From: Blastococcus sp. CT_GayMR19
GTDB taxonomy: Bacteria > Actinomycetota > Actinomycetes > Mycobacteriales > Geodermatophilaceae
Length of the DNA stretch: 64,000 bases
Assembly (NCBI RefSeq): GCF_004570385.1
Contig: NZ_SPQL01000001.1
Coordinates: 372,001 to 436,000, forward strand
Reading direction: 5' to 3'
The position numbers and the translations under genes are program-made. Below, in pieces: positions 52,603 to 62,801 of the stretch; position 1 is the stretch's first letter; the number at the start of each line of letters is the position of its first letter. The notes beneath the pieces were generated by a model, which did no database searches, was not told the origin of the DNA, and saw only the letters and a list, made by a program, of their open reading frames with translations.

Positions 52603-52660
52603 CGAGATCCGCGTCAGACCGGTATCGACGGGGCCGGATACCGGCCCGACGCGGATCTCG
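52603..52660. promoter_or_regulatory. Long two-tier hairpin between recO and uppS
   Basis: The outer stem CGAGATCCGCGTC/GACGCGGATCTCG is perfect over 13 bp (52603-52615, 52648-52660); an inner stem CCGGTATC/GATACCGG (52619-52626, 52637-52644) lies inside. It could end recO transcription, or fold in the mRNA before uppS and modulate it. No T-run is seen. Confidence 0.5.
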
Positions 52661-52676
52661 ACGCGCATCCTCGCGC

Positions 52677-53423
52677 TCACGAGCGGTCCACCAGCGCCAG
52701 GGACCGCAGTCCCCGCTCGAGGTGCCACTGGAGCAGCGCCGCGACCAGGCCGCTGCCCTCCCGTCGGTTGGTCGCCTGGCTGGCCTCGGCGAGCACCCAG
52801 TCCCCGGTCAGCAGTGCCTCCAGCAGCGCGATCGTGACCGGGTTGGGCATCGCCGACCCGGTGGGCCGGCACGCCGGGCAGACCATGCCGCCGCCGGGCA
52901 CGGAGAAGTGCCGGTGCGGCCCGGGCTCGGCGCAGCGGGCGCAGTCGGTCAGCGCCGGCTCCCAGCCGGCCACCGACATGGCCCGGAGCAGGAACGCGTC
53001 GAGCACCAGCCCGGCCGGGTGGGTGCGGTCGGCCAGTGCGCGCAGTGCCCCGATCACCAGCAGGAACAGGCGGAGCGACGGCTCCTTCTCCTCCGAGGTG
53101 AGCCGGTCCGCGGTCTCCAGGACGGCCGTGCCGGCGGTGTAGGCGGGGTAGTCGTCGACGACGTCGTTGCCGTAGGACCGGATCGACTCGGCCTGGCTCA
53201 CGATGTCGAGGTTGCGGCCGGTGTAGAGCTGCAGGTCGACGTGGCTGAACGGCTCCAGCCGGGAGCCGAACTTGCTCTTCGTGCGGCGCACGCCCTTCGC
53301 GACCGCCCGGACCTTGCCGTGCCGCCGGGTGAGCACCGTGACGATCCGGTCGGCCTCGCCCAGCTTCTGGGTGCGGAGGACGACCCCCTCGTCCCGGTAC
53401 AGCGCCTTCGGGGTGCCGCTCAC
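52677..53423 (-). CDS. recO: DNA repair protein RecO
   Basis: The 248-residue protein has the OB-fold start ([39 protein letters not shown]) and the zinc finger CARC...CPAC typical of RecO. It would load RecA with RecF and RecR. GTG 53423 is one base after the Era stop, so translation is coupled. Confidence 0.92.
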   Translation of the reverse strand: MSGTPKALYRDEGVVLRTQKLGEADRIVTVLTRRHGKVRAVAKGVRRTKSKFGSRLEPFSHVDLQLYTGRNLDIVSQAESIRSYGNDVVDDYPAYTAGTAVLETADRLTSEEKEPSLRLFLLVIGALRALADRTHPAGLVLDAFLLRAMSVAGWEPALTDCARCAEPGPHRHFSVPGGGMVCPACRPTGSAMPNPVTIALLEALLTGDWVLAEASQATNRREGSGLVAALLQWHLERGLRSLALVDRS

Positions 53424-53424
53424 G

Positions 53425-54345
53425 TCAGTAGCCCAACCGGTTGAGCTTCTTCGGGTCGTCCTGCCACTCGCCGAGCACCTTCACGTGCAGTTCCAGGTGC
53501 ACCCGGGCGCCGAGCAGCGTCTCCATGCCCACCCGCGCCTCGCTGCCGATCGCCTTGATGATCTGCCCGCCCTTGCCGAGCAGCATCGGCTTCTGGCTGT
53601 CCCGCTCGACGTGCAGCAGAGCGTGGATCTCGACGAACTCGCCGTCCGGCCGCTTGGTATCGGGACGCCGGATGATCTCCTCGATGGTCACCGCGAGCGA
53701 GTGCGGCACCTCCTGGCGCACCTTCTCCAGGGCCGCCTCGCGGATCAGCTCGGCGAGCTGCCGCTCGACGTCCTCGTCGGTGGTCTGCTCCTCCGGGTAG
53801 AGCGGCGGGCCCTCCGGCAGGAGCCCGATCAGCAGGTCCTCGAGCAGCGTGACCTGGTCGCCGCCTACGGCGCTGACGGGCACCACCTCGGCGGCGTTCT
53901 CGACGAGTCTGTGGGCGGCCATCAGCTGCTCGGCGATCGCCTTCTTCGACGCGATGTCGGTCTTGGTGACGACGACGACGATCGGCGCACGCACCTCTCG
54001 GAGCTGCCGGGCGATGAACGCGTCCCCGGCACCCACGGGCTGGTCGGCCGGTACGCAGAAGACGACCACGTCAACGTCGGACAGCGTGTCCCGGACGACG
54101 TCGTTGAGACGCTTGCCCAGCAGGCTCTTGGGCTTGTGCAGCCCGGGGGTGTCGACGAGCACGATCTGACCGGCCGGCCGGTGGACGACGCCGCGGATCG
54201 CGTGCCGGGTGGTCTGCGGCCGGTTGCTGACGATCCCGACCTTCTCCCCCACCAGGGCGTTCGTCAGGGTGGTCTTGCCGGCGTTGGGGCGACCCACCAG
54301 CGCGACGAAGCCGCTGCGGTGCGGCCGCTGGTCAGGTGTGCTCAC
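53425..54345 (-). CDS. era: GTPase Era
   Basis: The 306-residue GTPase acts in 16S rRNA maturation and 30S assembly. It has G1 GRPNAGKTT, the QTTR switch, G3 DTPG, G4 TKTD and a C-terminal KH domain ([17 protein letters not shown]) with GEWQDD. GTG 54345 gives the usual length; the longer open frame upstream is not conserved-looking. Confidence 0.95.
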   Translation of the reverse strand: MSTPDQRPHRSGFVALVGRPNAGKTTLTNALVGEKVGIVSNRPQTTRHAIRGVVHRPAGQIVLVDTPGLHKPKSLLGKRLNDVVRDTLSDVDVVVFCVPADQPVGAGDAFIARQLREVRAPIVVVVTKTDIASKKAIAEQLMAAHRLVENAAEVVPVSAVGGDQVTLLEDLLIGLLPEGPPLYPEEQTTDEDVERQLAELIREAALEKVRQEVPHSLAVTIEEIIRRPDTKRPDGEFVEIHALLHVERDSQKPMLLGKGGQIIKAIGSEARVGMETLLGARVHLELHVKVLGEWQDDPKKLNRLGY

Positions 54346-54459
54346 ACGGAACAGTCTCCCACCGGGTGCCGACGGGACCGCCGGTCCGGGTGACGCGCGC
54401 GTCGATCGGGCTGACGGCCACCCATTGCTCGTCTTCTGCCACCGTTGCCGATGCTGCAG

Positions 54460-54490
54460 CGGGCGCAATGGTGGAACAACGGGCGCAATG
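54460..54490. promoter_or_regulatory. Two direct copies of CGGGCGCAATG, 20 bp apart
   Basis: CGGGCGCAATG occurs at 54460-54470 and 54480-54490, in the 158-bp gap upstream of era and downstream of the deaminase-like gene. The 20-bp period places both on the same face of the helix, as for a dimeric or tandem operator. It may belong to the era-recO promoter. Confidence 0.4.
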
Positions 54491-54503
54491 CGCGGGTGAG
54501 CGC

Positions 54504-54836
54504 TCAGACGGTGGCGCGCAGCGCTCCGTCCGGGCCGGCCAGGTGCACGGGCGCGGACGGCGTCAGGTCGCGGACCGCGGCCAGCCCGTCGGCCTCGACG
54601 GCGTCGGCGCCCGACACGACCGCTGCGGCCTCCAGGCCCTCGACCCCGCTGGACACCGCGGCGGCGACCGCGGCCTGCAGCGCCGACAGCTGCAGCGAGG
54701 GCAACGACACGGTGGCGGCGAGGTAGGTGCGGCCGTCGGTGTCGCGCACCGCCGCACCCTCGGCCGCGCCGGTCCGGCCGCGGGCGGACCGGGCGAGGGT
54801 GACGAGCTTGGCGTCCTCGGGCTGCAGGTCAGGCAC
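54504..54836 (-). CDS. Cytidine-deaminase-like protein without catalytic residues
   Basis: The 110-residue protein has the β-α-β layout of a cytidine deaminase half (KLVTLARSARGRTGAAEGAAVRDTDGRTYLAATVSLPSLQLSALQAAVAAA) and lies between corC and era, where actinobacteria often keep a CDA-like gene. It contains no Cys and no HAE/PCxxC zinc site, so it cannot be an active deaminase. Probably a structural or regulatory relic. Confidence 0.7.
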   Translation of the reverse strand: MPDLQPEDAKLVTLARSARGRTGAAEGAAVRDTDGRTYLAATVSLPSLQLSALQAAVAAAVSSGVEGLEAAAVVSGADAVEADGLAAVRDLTPSAPVHLAGPDGALRATV

Positions 54837-54917
54837 GTGCCCATCCTCGCTGACGCCCGTCGGGCACGTGCCTCAGGGCTGTGTCCAGGGCGCCCTCGCA
54901 AGCTCGGTCGCTCGGCG

Positions 54918-56279
54918 TCAGCCTTCCACCCGGGCCGGCTCCTCGTACCGGGTGGCCCCGGTCGCCGCGGCCTCCTCGGGCGCGTCCTCCCGGTCGGCGT
55001 CCTCGTCGATCTCCGACACCCGGCACACCCGGAGCGTGTCGATGCGGTTGCGCCGTCCCCCGGTACTCTCGGCGACCAGCCGCAGCCCGCCGACCTCCGC
55101 CTTGGCGCCCTCGATCGGCACCCGGCCGAGCGCGCGGGCCAGCAGGCCGCCGACCGTCTCGACGTCGTCGTCCTCCGGCAGCTCGACGGAGAACAGCTCG
55201 GCGAGGTCCTGCACCGGCAGCCGGGCGGTGACCCGCATCGAGCCGTCGGGCAGTTCCTCCACCGGCGGCCGCTGGAAGGCGTCGTGCTCGTCGGCGATCT
55301 CCCCGACGATCTCCTCCAGGATGTCCTCGATCGTCACCAGGCCGGCGAAGCCGCCGTACTCGTCGACCACGATCGCGATGTGGATCCGCTGGGCCTGCAT
55401 GTCGCGGAGCAGTTCGTCGACCGGCTTGGACTCCGGCACGAAGGTCGGCGGACGCATGACCTCCTCGACCCGCGGTCCGCGGATGTCGGTGCCGTTCTGG
55501 GACCGGCGGACGAGGTCCTTGAGGTAGACGACGCCGACGACGTCGTCGACGCTCTCGCCCATCACGGGGAGGCGGCTGAACCCGCTGCGGAGGGCCAGGG
55601 CGAGGGCCTGACGCACGGTCTTCGTGCGCTCGATCCCCACGACGTCGGTGCGCGGGACCATGACCTCGCGGGCGATCGTGTCGCCGAGTTCGAACACCGA
55701 GTGGATCATCTGGCGCTCGCCGGACTCGACGACGCCGCGCTCCTCGGCCATGTCGACCAGTTCCCGCAGCTCGACCTCGGAGGAGAACGGGCCGTCACGG
55801 AAGCCGCGCCCCGGGGTGAGCATGTTGCCGATCAGGATCAGCAGCGTGGCCACCGGACCCAGCACCCGGCCGAGCAGCCGGACGACACCGGCGGTGGCCA
55901 GCGCCACCCCGTAGGCGTGCTGCCGGCCGAGCGTGCGCGGGCCGACGCCGACGAGCACGTAGAGGACGACGGTCATCACACCGGCCACGCTCAGCACGGT
56001 GGGCCAGCCGCTGCCCCAGATGTTGTAGAGGACGACGGTGACGACCACCGCGGCGACCATCTCGCAGGCGATCCGGAGCAGCAGGAGCAGCGCCACGTGC
56101 CGGGCCCGCTCCTGCACGACCTCCTCGAGCGCCTCGGCGCGCTTGACGCCCTCGCGGCGCATCTCCTCGACGCGAGCCTTGGACACCCGCTGGAGGCCGG
56201 CGTCCATCGCGGCGAAGACGCCGGCGAGCGGGATCAGGCAGATCGCGACCACCAGCAGGGTGACCGCACCGGAGCTCAT
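54918..56279 (-). CDS. CorC/HlyC-family membrane CBS protein
   Basis: The 453-residue protein has an N-terminal DUF21 membrane region (helices about 3-25, 55-80, 85-110, 120-145) and two CBS domains ([16 protein letters not shown] and [17 protein letters not shown], about 205-325). A C-terminal CorC_HlyC domain follows ([16 protein letters not shown]). The family is linked to magnesium or cobalt efflux and sits near ybeY and era in actinobacteria. ATG 56279 overlaps the ybeY stop. Confidence 0.88.
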   Translation of the reverse strand: MSSGAVTLLVVAICLIPLAGVFAAMDAGLQRVSKARVEEMRREGVKRAEALEEVVQERARHVALLLLLRIACEMVAAVVVTVVLYNIWGSGWPTVLSVAGVMTVVLYVLVGVGPRTLGRQHAYGVALATAGVVRLLGRVLGPVATLLILIGNMLTPGRGFRDGPFSSEVELRELVDMAEERGVVESGERQMIHSVFELGDTIAREVMVPRTDVVGIERTKTVRQALALALRSGFSRLPVMGESVDDVVGVVYLKDLVRRSQNGTDIRGPRVEEVMRPPTFVPESKPVDELLRDMQAQRIHIAIVVDEYGGFAGLVTIEDILEEIVGEIADEHDAFQRPPVEELPDGSMRVTARLPVQDLAELFSVELPEDDDVETVGGLLARALGRVPIEGAKAEVGGLRLVAESTGGRRNRIDTLRVCRVSEIDEDADREDAPEEAAATGATRYEEPARVEG

Positions 56280-56779
56280 CGGGGCCCCGGCTCCCGGGTC
56301 GCCGGTGCGCCGGTGACCGGTTCACGCGGGGCGGAGCGCCAGCCCTCGATCAGCGTGGACTGGAGCGCGAACATCTCCTTCTCCTCGTCCGGCTGCATGT
56401 GGTCGTAGCCGAGGAGGTGCAGGACCCCGTGGGTGGCCAGCAGCACCAGTTCGTCGTCCATCGTATGACCGGCGGCGCGGGCCTGACGGACGGCGATCGC
56501 CGGGCACAGCACCACGTCACCGAGCAGGGCGGGGCCGGGCTCGGGGTCGTCGGGCCGGGCGGTGTCCAGCTCGTCCATGGGGAAGGCCAGCACGTCGGTC
56601 GGGCCCTTCTCCCCCATCCACCGCTCGTGCAGGGTGGACATGTACTCGACGTCGACGCACAGCACCGACAGCTCGGCCATCGGGTTGACCTTCATCTCGG
56701 TGAGCACGAACCGGCAGATGCCGGCGAGCTCGGCCTCGTCGACGGCGATCTCGGACTCGTTGGCTACCTCGACAGGCAC
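56276..56779 (-). CDS. ybeY: Endoribonuclease YbeY
   Basis: The 167-residue single-strand RNase acts in 16S rRNA 3' maturation and quality control. It has the diagnostic [11 protein letters not shown] (HxxxHxxGxxH, three His for zinc) and the DVLAFPMDE stretch before it. GTG 56779 is five bases after the phoH stop. Confidence 0.95.
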   Translation of the reverse strand: MPVEVANESEIAVDEAELAGICRFVLTEMKVNPMAELSVLCVDVEYMSTLHERWMGEKGPTDVLAFPMDELDTARPDDPEPGPALLGDVVLCPAIAVRQARAAGHTMDDELVLLATHGVLHLLGYDHMQPDEEKEMFALQSTLIEGWRSAPREPVTGAPATREPGPR

Positions 56780-56783
56780 GCCG

Positions 56784-57965
56784 TCAGCTCCCCTGCCGGC
56801 GTCCGCGGGAGGCCCGGACGGGCACCCCCGGACGGGCGGGCTGCTGGGTGGCGTCCCAGCGCTCGTAGGCGTCGACGATGTTGCCCACCAGGCGGTGGCG
56901 GACGACGTCGGAGCTGGTCAGGTACGCGAAGTGCACGTCCTCGATGCCGTCGAGGATCTCCTGGACGATCTTCAGCCCGCTCTTCGCTCCCCCGGGCAGG
57001 TCGACCTGCGTGATGTCGCCGGTGACGACGATCTTGGACCCGAACCCGAGCCGGGTCAGGAACATCTTCATCTGCTCGGCGGTGGTGTTCTGCGCCTCGT
57101 CGAGGATGACGAACGCATCGTTCAACGTCCGGCCGCGCATGTAGGCCAGCGGGGCCACCTCGATCGTGCCGGAGGCCATGAGCCGCGGGATCGACTCGGG
57201 GTCGACCATGTCGTGCAGCGCGTCGTACAGCGGCCGCAGGTAGGGGTCGATCTTCTCCGACAGCGTGCCGGGGAGGTAGCCCAGCCGCTCCCCCGCCTCG
57301 ACCGCCGGCCGGGTCAGGATGATCCGGTTGACCTGCTTGGTCTGCAGCGCCTGCACGGCCTTGGCCATGGCGAGGTAGGTCTTGCCGGTACCGGCGGGGC
57401 CGATGCCGAAGACGATCGTGTGGACGTCGATCGCGTCGACGTAGCGCTTCTGGTTCAGCGTCTTGGGCCGGATCGTGCGCCCGCGCCGGCTGATGATGTC
57501 GAGGCTGAGGACGTCGGCCGGCCGCTCGGCGTCACCGCTGCGCAGCATCCCGATGACCCGGCGGACCGAGTCGGGGCGCAGCGCCTGACCGGTGCCGAGC
57601 AGGGCGATGAGCTCGTCGAAGACACGGACGGCGAAGGCGTTGTCGGCCGGTTGCCCGGTGACGGCGATCTCGTTGCCGCGCACGTGGACGTCGGCATCGA
57701 CCTCGGCCTCGATCAGGCGGAGGAGCTCGTCGCCGGAGCCCAGCAGGGCGACCATGGAGACGGAGTCGGGGACGGTGAGCGTGGCCCGGACGGCCGCCGA
57801 GGCGGTGCCGGCGGGCGGGCCCGCGAACGCAGCGTCGGAGACCGCGGCACGCGCCGAGGCCTCACGGGACGCGCTGCCATCAGGCGCGGGAGCGCCTGGG
57901 GAGGTGTCGGGCAAGAACCCTCGACCCTGCCTTCCTGCTACAGGCGATGTGCCGTTGCGGTGCAC
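56784..57965 (-). CDS. phoH: PhoH-family ATPase
   Basis: The 393-residue protein has a P-loop ([16 protein letters not shown]), a DEAQN Walker B ([11 protein letters not shown]) and the [10 protein letters not shown] motif of PhoH. A KH-like N-terminal domain starts at [10 protein letters not shown] (near residue 60). The first 58 residues from GTG 57965 are low-complexity and may not be translated; a later start would give the common 330-340 residues. It lies at the head of phoH-ybeY-corC-era and is probably an RNA helicase-type enzyme. Confidence 0.9.
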   Translation of the reverse strand: MHRNGTSPVAGRQGRGFLPDTSPGAPAPDGSASREASARAAVSDAAFAGPPAGTASAAVRATLTVPDSVSMVALLGSGDELLRLIEAEVDADVHVRGNEIAVTGQPADNAFAVRVFDELIALLGTGQALRPDSVRRVIGMLRSGDAERPADVLSLDIISRRGRTIRPKTLNQKRYVDAIDVHTIVFGIGPAGTGKTYLAMAKAVQALQTKQVNRIILTRPAVEAGERLGYLPGTLSEKIDPYLRPLYDALHDMVDPESIPRLMASGTIEVAPLAYMRGRTLNDAFVILDEAQNTTAEQMKMFLTRLGFGSKIVVTGDITQVDLPGGAKSGLKIVQEILDGIEDVHFAYLTSSDVVRHRLVGNIVDAYERWDATQQPARPGVPVRASRGRRQGS

Positions 57966-58055
57966 TGCGGACCGTTCGAGTCTACCCGCGCAGAACCTCC
58001 CGAATCCCGGCTTCGCCCCATGGGGTGGCCCACTCCCTGCGGTTTCGCCGGAGCA

Positions 58056-58874
58056 TCAGCGCCCGGCGTAGGTCGCCTTCCCCGGCCCGTCGGAGAGGAA
58101 CGAGGCCACCGCGCCGCGCAGGTCGTCGGTGGCGAACAGCGCGCCGGAGACCTCGGGCACCAGGGCGTCGGCGGCCCGGGCCCCCTCCCGCACCGAGGTG
58201 GCCACCAGCCGCTTCGTGGCGGCGTGCGCGATCGTGGGGCCGGCGGCGACGCGGTGGGCGTAGTCGCGGGCCGCCGCCGCGAAGCCGTCGTCCGGCAGCA
58301 CCCGGTTGACCACGTTCCAGCGCTCCAGGACGGCGGCCGGATACCGCTCGCCGGTGAAGATCAGCTCCCGTGCGCGAGCCGGCCCCGCCCGCTCGGCCAG
58401 GCGCTGCGGCCCGCCCATCGACGGGGTGAGGCCGACGACGATCTCGACGAGACCGAACGAGGCCTTCTCCGCGGCCAGCAGGATGTCGCAGCACAGCGAG
58501 ATCTCGAAGGCCGCCGTCAGGGTGAGGCCGTGGGCCGCGAAGATCGTGGGCACCGGCAGGTCCTCGAGGGCCTGGGCGACCCGCAGCATCCGCGCCCAGA
58601 GGTCGCCGCCGCGCCGGGCCGGCTCCGCACCCTCGGCGATGTCGCGGAAGACGGTCACGTCGACCCCGCCCGAGACGACCTTGCCGCGCGCCTCGAACAG
58701 CACGGCCCGGGCGCGGTCCGCGCGCCCGGCATCGGTCAGCGCGACGAGTGCGTCGACGGCCGACTCGTAGGCGTCGAAGACGGCCGGGGTGAAGAGGTTG
58801 AGCGGCGGGTTGTCCAGGACGACGACGGCGACGTCGCCGTCCCGCTCGATCCGGACGGGCGCGGTGTCGGTCAC
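58056..58874 (-). CDS. Enoyl-CoA hydratase/isomerase family protein
   Basis: The 272-residue crotonase-fold protein has the LDNPPLNLFT start, the oxyanion-hole region GKVVSGGVDVTVF and AAHGLTLTAAFEISLCCDILLAAEKASFGLVEIVVGLTPSMGG. The Glu at the usual ECH position appears in FEISLCCD. It may act in fatty-acid or amino-acid acyl-CoA metabolism. GTG 58874. Confidence 0.8.
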   Translation of the reverse strand: MTDTAPVRIERDGDVAVVVLDNPPLNLFTPAVFDAYESAVDALVALTDAGRADRARAVLFEARGKVVSGGVDVTVFRDIAEGAEPARRGGDLWARMLRVAQALEDLPVPTIFAAHGLTLTAAFEISLCCDILLAAEKASFGLVEIVVGLTPSMGGPQRLAERAGPARARELIFTGERYPAAVLERWNVVNRVLPDDGFAAAARDYAHRVAAGPTIAHAATKRLVATSVREGARAADALVPEVSGALFATDDLRGAVASFLSDGPGKATYAGR

Positions 58875-58949
58875 GCCGTCAGCCTGACACCTGCGCCGTC
58901 CGGCGGCCAAAATGGCCATGCCGGCCGGGCCCGGGCCGGGCCGAGGGGC

Positions 58950-59309
58950 TCAGCCGGGCGGCCAGGTGAGGCCGCGGCCCCCGAGGACGTGCAGGTGCAC
59001 GTGGTGCACGGTCTGGCCGGCCTGCCGGCCGGTGTTGGTGACGATCCGGAACCCGGGCTCGGCGCCGCCGTCGTCCACGAGGCCCTCCTGCTCCGCGACC
59101 GTCTGCGCCCCCACGACCACCTCACCGAGGAGCGAGGGGTCGGCCAGCGCGAGCGCCCCGACGGTCGGGTGGTGCTGCTTCGGGATCACCAGGACGTGCG
59201 TGGGCGCCTGCGGGTTGATGTCCCGGAAGGCGAGCACCCGGTCGGTCTCGTGGACGACGTCGGCGGGGATCTCCCCCGCGACCATGCGGCAGAACAGGCA
59301 GTCGGTCAC
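58950..59309 (-). CDS. HIT-family hydrolase
   Basis: The 119-residue protein has the zinc CxxC start (DCLFCRMV) and the C-terminal histidine triad HHVHLHVLGGRGLTWPPG (H-x-H-x-H). HINT-type proteins hydrolyse nucleotide phosphoramidates such as AMP-lysine. GTG 59309. Confidence 0.92.
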   Translation of the reverse strand: MTDCLFCRMVAGEIPADVVHETDRVLAFRDINPQAPTHVLVIPKQHHPTVGALALADPSLLGEVVVGAQTVAEQEGLVDDGGAEPGFRIVTNTGRQAGQTVHHVHLHVLGGRGLTWPPG

Positions 59310-59319
59310 GCCGTCGACC

Positions 59320-60051
59320 CTAGGGCCGTTCCGACCCGCCCTCGATACCGAGGTAGGCCTCCACGATGCGCTCGTCGGCGAGCAGGTCGGCGGCCGGTCC
59401 GGAGTGCACCACCTCGCCGCTCTGCAGCACGTAGCCGTGATCGGCGGCGCGCAGGGCGCGGCGGGCGTTCTGCTCGACCAGGACCACGGTCGTGCCGGAC
59501 GCCCGGATCTCGCCGATGACCCGGAACACCTCGTCGACGATCTTCGGGGCGAGGCCCATCGAGGGCTCGTCCATCAGCATCACCGTCGGCTTCGCCACCA
59601 GCGCGCGGGCGATGGCCAGCATCTGCTGCTCACCGCCGGACAGCGCGCCGGCCGGCAGGGCGCGACGCTGGGCCAGCACCGGGAAGCGGTCGTACATGGC
59701 GTCGATGGACTGCTGGGCGGTGCTGCCGGTGTGCCAGGCACCCATCCGGAGGTTCTCCTCGATGGTGAGCGTCGAGAGGATCTGCCTCCCCTCCGGCACC
59801 TGCACCAGCCCGCGCGCGACCAGCTTGTGGGCCGGGGTGCGCGTGACGTCGTTGCCCTCGAAGGTGATCCGCCCGCCGGCCGGCCGCAGCATGCCCGAGA
59901 CCGCATTGATCACCGAGGACTTGCCCGCGCCGTTCGCGCCGACCAGCGTCACCAGCGACCCCTGCTCGGCGGCGAAGGAGACTCCGCGGACGGCCTCGAC
60001 GCGGCCGTAGCTGACCCGGAGGTCCGTCACGGCCAGGATGGGGTCGCTCAT
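59320..60051 (-). CDS. livF: Branched-chain amino acid ABC transporter ATPase LivF
   Basis: The 243-residue ATPase has Walker A GANGAGKSS, LSGGEQQML signature and DEPSMGLAP Walker B, with the LivF-type VPEGRQIL stretch. It forms the second nucleotide-binding subunit of the Liv importer. ATG 60051 overlaps the fused livM-livG stop (ATGA). Confidence 0.93.
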   Translation of the reverse strand: MSDPILAVTDLRVSYGRVEAVRGVSFAAEQGSLVTLVGANGAGKSSVINAVSGMLRPAGGRITFEGNDVTRTPAHKLVARGLVQVPEGRQILSTLTIEENLRMGAWHTGSTAQQSIDAMYDRFPVLAQRRALPAGALSGGEQQMLAIARALVAKPTVMLMDEPSMGLAPKIVDEVFRVIGEIRASGTTVVLVEQNARRALRAADHGYVLQSGEVVHSGPAADLLADERIVEAYLGIEGGSERP

Positions 60052-61883
60052 GTCGCATTCCTCGGGGTGGTGTCCGGCGGATCGAGGGTGCCGGCCGCGC
60101 CCGGGTGGACGTTGATGACGGCGTCGGGCGCAACGTCATCGGGATCGCCCCCGGTCGGGTCCGCCAGGGTGCCCTCCGCGATCGACCCGGTGACCGGCTC
60201 GTCGTCCTCGGTGCCCAGGTAGGCCTCGATGACGGCGGGGTCGGCGGCGATCTCCTCCGGCGTGCCGCTGGCGATCACCTCCCCGAAGTTGAGGACGACC
60301 ACCCGGGTGCAGGTCTCCAGCACCATGCCGACGTTGTGCTCGATGAACAGGATGGTGAGGCCGTCCGCGGCCAGCGACCGGATCAGCGTGGACAGCTTCG
60401 CGGCCTCGACGTGGTTCATGCCGGCGGCCGGCTCGTCGAGGATGAGCAGCGAGGGGTCGGAGGCGAGCGCCCGGGCGATCTCCAGCCGGCGCTGGTCGCC
60501 GTAGGAGAGCGCGGACGCCCGGATGCCGGCCGAGTCGGCCAGCCCCACGCGCCGGAGGCACCGCGCCGCCTGCTCGAGGGCGGCCTGCTCGTCGCGACGG
60601 GCCGAGGGCAGCCAGAGCAACCGCCGCAGGAAGGTGGGACGGCTGACGAGATGGCCCCCGACCAGCACGTTCTCCAGCGCCGACAGGCGGTTGAACAGCT
60701 TGGAGTGCTGGAACGTGCGGCTCACGCCCGCCGACGCGACCTTGTGCACCGGCGTGCGGCCGATCGTCACGCCGAGGACGGTGGCGCCACCGGAACTGGG
60801 CGGCACCAGCCCGCTGATCATGTTCACCAGCGTCGTCTTGCCGGCGCCGTTGGGGCCGATCAGCCCCACCACCTCGCCGGCCCTGACCTCGAGGTCGATG
60901 TTCCGGACGGCGTGGACCCCGCCGTACTCCTTGCCCAGAGCCGTCAGTGCGGCCACTGTCTCGCCGGCGCCGGGGTGCCGCCGGGTGGCGAGGTGCGAGC
61001 GACCGTCGCCGTCCTCGTCGTCCTTCCCGGAGGACGCCGGCATGCGGGTGCGCCGCGGGAGCAGGCTCGCGAGGCCGCCGGGCAGGAACAGGATCACCAC
61101 CAGCAGCAGCAGGCTGGCGAGGAAGGGGCGGATCCAGCCGGCCTCGACCCCGACGGCGCGCTGGATCTCGGGAACCATCGTCTGGAAGCCGCTGCCCAGC
61201 AGGGGGCCGAGGAACATCGTCGAGCCGCCGACCACCGCGGTGACCAGGCCCTCGACCGCGGCCGCGAAGTCGAAGTCGTTCGGTGCGATGAGCCGCACGT
61301 AGTAGGCGAAGAGCACGCCGTACAGGCCGGCCACGGCACCGGCGGTCACGAACGCCGCGAGGCGGTGCCGCCCGACGTCGATGCCCATGGACCGGGCGGC
61401 CAGCTCGTCCTCCCGGATGGCCTCGAGGGCCCGGCCGTACCGCGAGCGTCCCATCCGCCAGAACCAGTAGGCGACGACGGCGAGCGCGGTCCAGGCCATG
61501 CCGAGGGTGAGGATGCGGGGCACCGCCAGACCCTGGGCGCCTCCGGTCCACTCCGAGTTGAGCAGCACCACGCGGACGGCCTCGGCGAACCCGAGGGTGG
61601 CGATGGCCAGGAAGACGCCGCGGAGGTGCATAGTCGGCAGGCCAAGGACGACGGCGGCCAGGGCCCCCACCGTCATGCCGATGGCGACGGCGATCAGCAG
61701 GGCGGGGACCTCGCCGACCTCCTCCCGGCCGGGCGCGAGTGCGGCTGCGGAGAACGCCGCCACGGAGGCGAAGCCGGCCTGGCCCAGGCTGAGCTGACCG
61801 GCGATCAGGACGGCGTAGAACGAGTAGGCGAAGATGGCGCCCAGGGCGACGAACGTCAGCGGCGTGGCGTACTCGAGCAGCAT
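60048..61883 (-). CDS. Fused LivM permease-LivG ATPase
   Basis: The 611-residue protein joins a LivM-like permease (about 1-300, eight or nine membrane helices) to a LivG ATPase (about 340-590: GPNGAGKTT, SYGDQRRLE signature, DEPAAGMN). The linker is charged and 25-30 residues long. ATG 61883 shares a base with the livH stop (TGATG). Fusion of LivM and LivG in one chain occurs in some actinobacteria and proteobacteria and keeps the transporter stoichiometry. Confidence 0.93.
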   Translation of the reverse strand: MLLEYATPLTFVALGAIFAYSFYAVLIAGQLSLGQAGFASVAAFSAAALAPGREEVGEVPALLIAVAIGMTVGALAAVVLGLPTMHLRGVFLAIATLGFAEAVRVVLLNSEWTGGAQGLAVPRILTLGMAWTALAVVAYWFWRMGRSRYGRALEAIREDELAARSMGIDVGRHRLAAFVTAGAVAGLYGVLFAYYVRLIAPNDFDFAAAVEGLVTAVVGGSTMFLGPLLGSGFQTMVPEIQRAVGVEAGWIRPFLASLLLLVVILFLPGGLASLLPRRTRMPASSGKDDEDGDGRSHLATRRHPGAGETVAALTALGKEYGGVHAVRNIDLEVRAGEVVGLIGPNGAGKTTLVNMISGLVPPSSGGATVLGVTIGRTPVHKVASAGVSRTFQHSKLFNRLSALENVLVGGHLVSRPTFLRRLLWLPSARRDEQAALEQAARCLRRVGLADSAGIRASALSYGDQRRLEIARALASDPSLLILDEPAAGMNHVEAAKLSTLIRSLAADGLTILFIEHNVGMVLETCTRVVVLNFGEVIASGTPEEIAADPAVIEAYLGTEDDEPVTGSIAEGTLADPTGGDPDDVAPDAVINVHPGAAGTLDPPDTTPRNAT

Positions 61884-62758
61884 CAGACCTCCCGCACCTT
61901 CCGGGCGCCGAGCAGGCCCTGGGGCCGCAGCAGCAGGATGACGAACAGCAGCCCGAACGCGATCACGTCCCGCCAGGACGACCCGATGTACTGCACCGCG
62001 AACACCTCCGCCAGGCCGAGGACGAGCCCGCCGATCAGCGCGCCGGGCAGGGATCCCATCCCGCCGACGATGATCACCGCCAGCCCCTTGAGCTCGATGG
62101 CCGATCCCATGCCGAGCTGTGCGGTGTTCACGTTGATCGCGAACAGCACGCCGGCGACGGCCCCCAGCGCGGAGGAGATGGCGAACGTGACGGCGGTGAT
62201 GCGGTCGACGTTCACGCCCAGGACGCGGGCCGCCGTCGGGTTCTCCGCGACCGCGCGCATGCCCCGGCCGAGCCGGGACCTCGTGACCATGTAGGTCAGA
62301 CCCACCATGAGGGCGAGGGAGACCGCCAGGATCACCACCTGCACGAGGGTCACCTGCGCGCCGCCCACCCCGAAACGGGTGTCGGGGAACGACCCGGGCG
62401 GGAAGCGGCGGGTGTCCGGCCCGTACCGCCACTGCAGGACGGCGATGAGCATGCCGGCCAGCGCGATCGAGGAGATCAGCCCGGCGAAGTGGGCGTCGGC
62501 CCGGCCCTTGAGGGGGCGGAACGCCAGCCGCTCGATCACCAGCCCGAGCACCGCGCCGAAGACGAACACGATCGGGAGGGCCGCCCAGAGGGAGAGCCCG
62601 CCCCGCTCGACCAGCTCGATGCCCACGAAGGCCGAGGCGGCGAACACCGCCGGGTGCGCGAGGTTCAGCCGGTCGAGGATGCCGAAGACGAGGGTGAACC
62701 CGATCGCGAACAGCGCATAGATCGAACCGATGAAGATGCCGTTGAGCAGCTGCTGCAC
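61883..62758 (-). CDS. livH: Branched-chain amino acid permease LivH
   Basis: The 291-residue permease has about eight membrane helices and begins VQQLLNGIFIGSIYALFAIGFTLVFGILDRLNLAHPAVFA, the LivH start. The cytosolic EAA-like loop (GMRAVAENPTAARVLGVNVDRI) contacts the ATPases. GTG 62758. Confidence 0.93.
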   Translation of the reverse strand: MQQLLNGIFIGSIYALFAIGFTLVFGILDRLNLAHPAVFAASAFVGIELVERGGLSLWAALPIVFVFGAVLGLVIERLAFRPLKGRADAHFAGLISSIALAGMLIAVLQWRYGPDTRRFPPGSFPDTRFGVGGAQVTLVQVVILAVSLALMVGLTYMVTRSRLGRGMRAVAENPTAARVLGVNVDRITAVTFAISSALGAVAGVLFAINVNTAQLGMGSAIELKGLAVIIVGGMGSLPGALIGGLVLGLAEVFAVQYIGSSWRDVIAFGLLFVILLLRPQGLLGARKVREV

Positions 62759-62801
62759 AGCGGTCCTAACTGGTCGTGGGGACGGACCTCAGCGCGCGGC
62801 G

